64,000 nt of DNA, from the NCBI RefSeq assembly GCF_002288925.2, contig NW_022098067.1, positions 1,446,707 through 1,510,706 of the forward strand. Reading direction: 5' to 3'. Position 1 is the stretch's first letter. Every line of letters starts with the position of its first letter. Below, piece by piece: positions 62,560 through 64,000 of this stretch. The stretch is from Delphinapterus leucas (lineage: Eukaryota > Chordata > Mammalia > Artiodactyla > Monodontidae). Below the pieces are notes generated by a model that ran no database searches, had not been told where the DNA came from, and saw nothing but the letters and a program-made list of their open reading frames with translations. The translations under genes and the position numbers were made by a program.

Positions 62560-63470
62560 TTTATACATGAATGATGCCTGACTCTGTATCCTAGGCCAAG
62601 AAATCTTTGTTGATATCAGATCGTTTTGCCAAATTCCTTCTGGCCACCTCCCATTGGATAGCCCATAATCTCCATAAACTCAACATGTCCAAAATGGTAC
62701 TCATCAGTTTTTCCACAAAACCTGCTCATCTTCCTGTGTTTCTTTTCCTAGAAAAATACAACCACCTTCACTTAATTGTGTACATCACACATTTAGGAGT
62801 CATGCTGAAATATTCCCCAATTGGTCACTAGATCCTTCAGATTATACTTTCTTAATCCTTCAAAACCATGTTTTCTAGTCTCTGCTTTAATTTAAAAGTT
62901 TATCATATCTCTCCTGGATGACTATGAGAGCCTCCTAACTAGTCTTTCTCCATTCTTGCCCAACTGCAATCTGTCCTCCGCTGACCTACCATATTGGTCT
63001 TCACATGTAAAATCAAAACAAAAAGTGCTATACTATCTATGTAACTTCCAAGGCCCAAATCCCTCAGAGTTTCTGAACAGCTTGCAGTCCTTTGATGAGT
63101 ACATCAAAACCTTCATGATTTGGTTCCTGTCATCTTCTCCAACTTTTCTAGCCAGTCGCTCATATTTCCCCAAGGTTTCAGAATTATTTCGTGCTTTATC
63201 AGCCTTCTCAAATTTGAAGAGGTGTTCCCTTTGCCTGGAAAGTCCTCCCAACTCTTTCCCATTTAGCTAATCTCACCTCATCATTTAGAACACAAATTGA
63301 ATCAGTCCCTTTGAGAAGCATCATTAGTTCTGATGCAGATGCTCCCACCTCTGTGTTCCCAGAGTATACAAAGATTTTTACAGTGTACTTTTTGTTGACC
63401 TTCATGATTCCACAGTAGCCAGTATAGTGCCTAGGACATATTAGTTTCTCAACAAAGACTCAAAGAATAG
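62560..63470 (+). mobile_element. L2 LINE relic, long
   Basis: A long forward L2 series: aaactcaacatgtccaaaat, gagagcctcctaactagtct, tccctttgcctggaaagtcc, tctcacctcatcatttagaa and tagtgcctaggacatattag. The 104-codon open frame at 62956-63270 lies within it and is not a gene. Confidence 0.72.
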
Positions 63471-64000
63471 TTGGGCTTTTAGGGCATAATGTGACACATG
63501 TCCTTCTCAGATTCTTAATGAGGATCCATTATCTATCAGCTGGGAATTTAATTATTAAGTTTAAAGACCATGTTTTCAGGTGGCCAATTCATTTTTAAGC
63601 TATCTTTATTCATAAAGGTGGCTTAAAGTTAAAGATTGGCTTATGGGTTAATGATTATTTCTATTCTTAAACATTTTAAAATGTGTGACAACTAAATATT
63701 CTATAAAGCCACCTTTTGTCAGTGAGACAGCTGTTGATACTTAGTTTTAGCTCCAAAAGTGTTCTTCTTCTTGTTAAACTATTGAGGTATTGTCCTTAAC
63801 ATAAATACTATGAAGGTGGAGTGTTTTAAGGGCACTGTGAAAAAAATATTTTCTCTATATTTCTGCCCTTTGATATCCGAGCTATTATTCAGGGGATTTT
63901 AGTACTGAAGTTCAAGATATTACAAAGATTCTCATAGATTCAACTCTGTGAACAGGGTCAAAATCTTTTAAAATTTATTCACTACCCATATTTGATTTAT

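Larger units (their letters stand above)
12340..64000 (-). other. PDGFD: PDGFD gene, 3' part (exons 4-7 and introns)
   Basis: Four exons on the minus strand join in phase to give the C-terminal 200 residues of platelet-derived growth factor D. Exon 4 ends in phase 0, exon 5 ends after the first base of a Val codon, exon 6 supplies the other two bases and ends in phase 0, and exon 7 carries the stop. Intron lengths inside the window are 3892, 14457 and 9154 bp; the intron upstream of exon 4 is longer than 21 kb and leaves the window. Exons for the signal peptide and CUB domain were looked for on the minus strand above 42746 and not seen. The lower boundary is approximate because no poly(A) site could be fixed. 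Exon numbers follow the seven-exon human gene as I recall it. Confidence 0.93.
42746..64000 (-). other. PDGFD: PDGFD intron between exons 3 and 4 (incomplete)
   Basis: More than 21 kb of the intron upstream of exon 4; its donor end is beyond the window. It is rich in transposable elements, listed separately. Stretches 48515-50060, 54211-55840 and 59410-61670 show nothing I can name. I found no match to the second CUB exon (the part ending GFKIYYSLL). Confidence 0.8.

Noticed and set aside
42746..64000. Search for CUB exon 3 and for the DDI1 retrogene known inside human PDGFD
   Set aside because: No stretch matching the CUB end or a long intronless frame was found; both are presumably beyond the window.

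Overview
This is a mammalian nuclear window, almost certainly from a cetacean (whale or dolphin) or a very close relative. It holds at least eight tRNA-Glu-type SINEs of the CHR-1/CHR-2 families, artiodactyl-type L1 3' ends, and old placental repeats (MIR, L2, MER5A, MER20, MLT1, Tigger-like). I saw no ruminant BovB, BovA or Bov-tA elements. There are no bacterial-style genes, operons or CRISPR arrays.

The only real gene I can support is the 3' part of PDGFD (platelet-derived growth factor D), read on the minus strand. Its four last coding exons lie at 42683-42745 (exon 4, hinge), 38592-38790 (exon 5, hinge with the processing site), 23920-24134 (exon 6, core of the PDGF/VEGF cystine-knot domain) and 14640-14765 (exon 7, end of the domain and stop codon). 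Joined in phase, they encode 200 residues corresponding to residues 171-370 of the 370-residue human protein, with no insertion, deletion, frameshift or premature stop. All splice sites are canonical GT-AG. The signal peptide and CUB-domain exons (1-3) are not found and should lie beyond position 64000. The gene ends near 12-14 kb, so about the first 12 kb are intergenic sequence downstream of PDGFD.

Layout: 1-12.3 kb is intergenic, dense in MER5A, CHR SINEs, L2, MER20, MIR and an ERV-type LTR. 12.3-14.64 kb is the inferred PDGFD 3' UTR. 14.77-23.92 kb is intron 6, 24.13-38.59 kb intron 5, 38.79-42.68 kb intron 4, and 42.75 kb to the end is part of intron 3 (more than 21 kb). The introns hold SINEs, several 5'-truncated L1s, MIR/L2 relics, a Tigger-like element, an MLT1 LTR, microsatellites and a few local tandem duplications.

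The secreted product is a latent growth factor. It dimerises, is activated by proteolysis in the hinge encoded by exon 5, and signals through PDGFR-beta. The other open reading frames are explained by repeats or chance. I found no new multi-gene system. The points most worth a second look are structural: a SINE and an L1 sharing one repeatedly used target site, an L1 inverted repeat inside the PDGFD pre-mRNA, and several local duplications.
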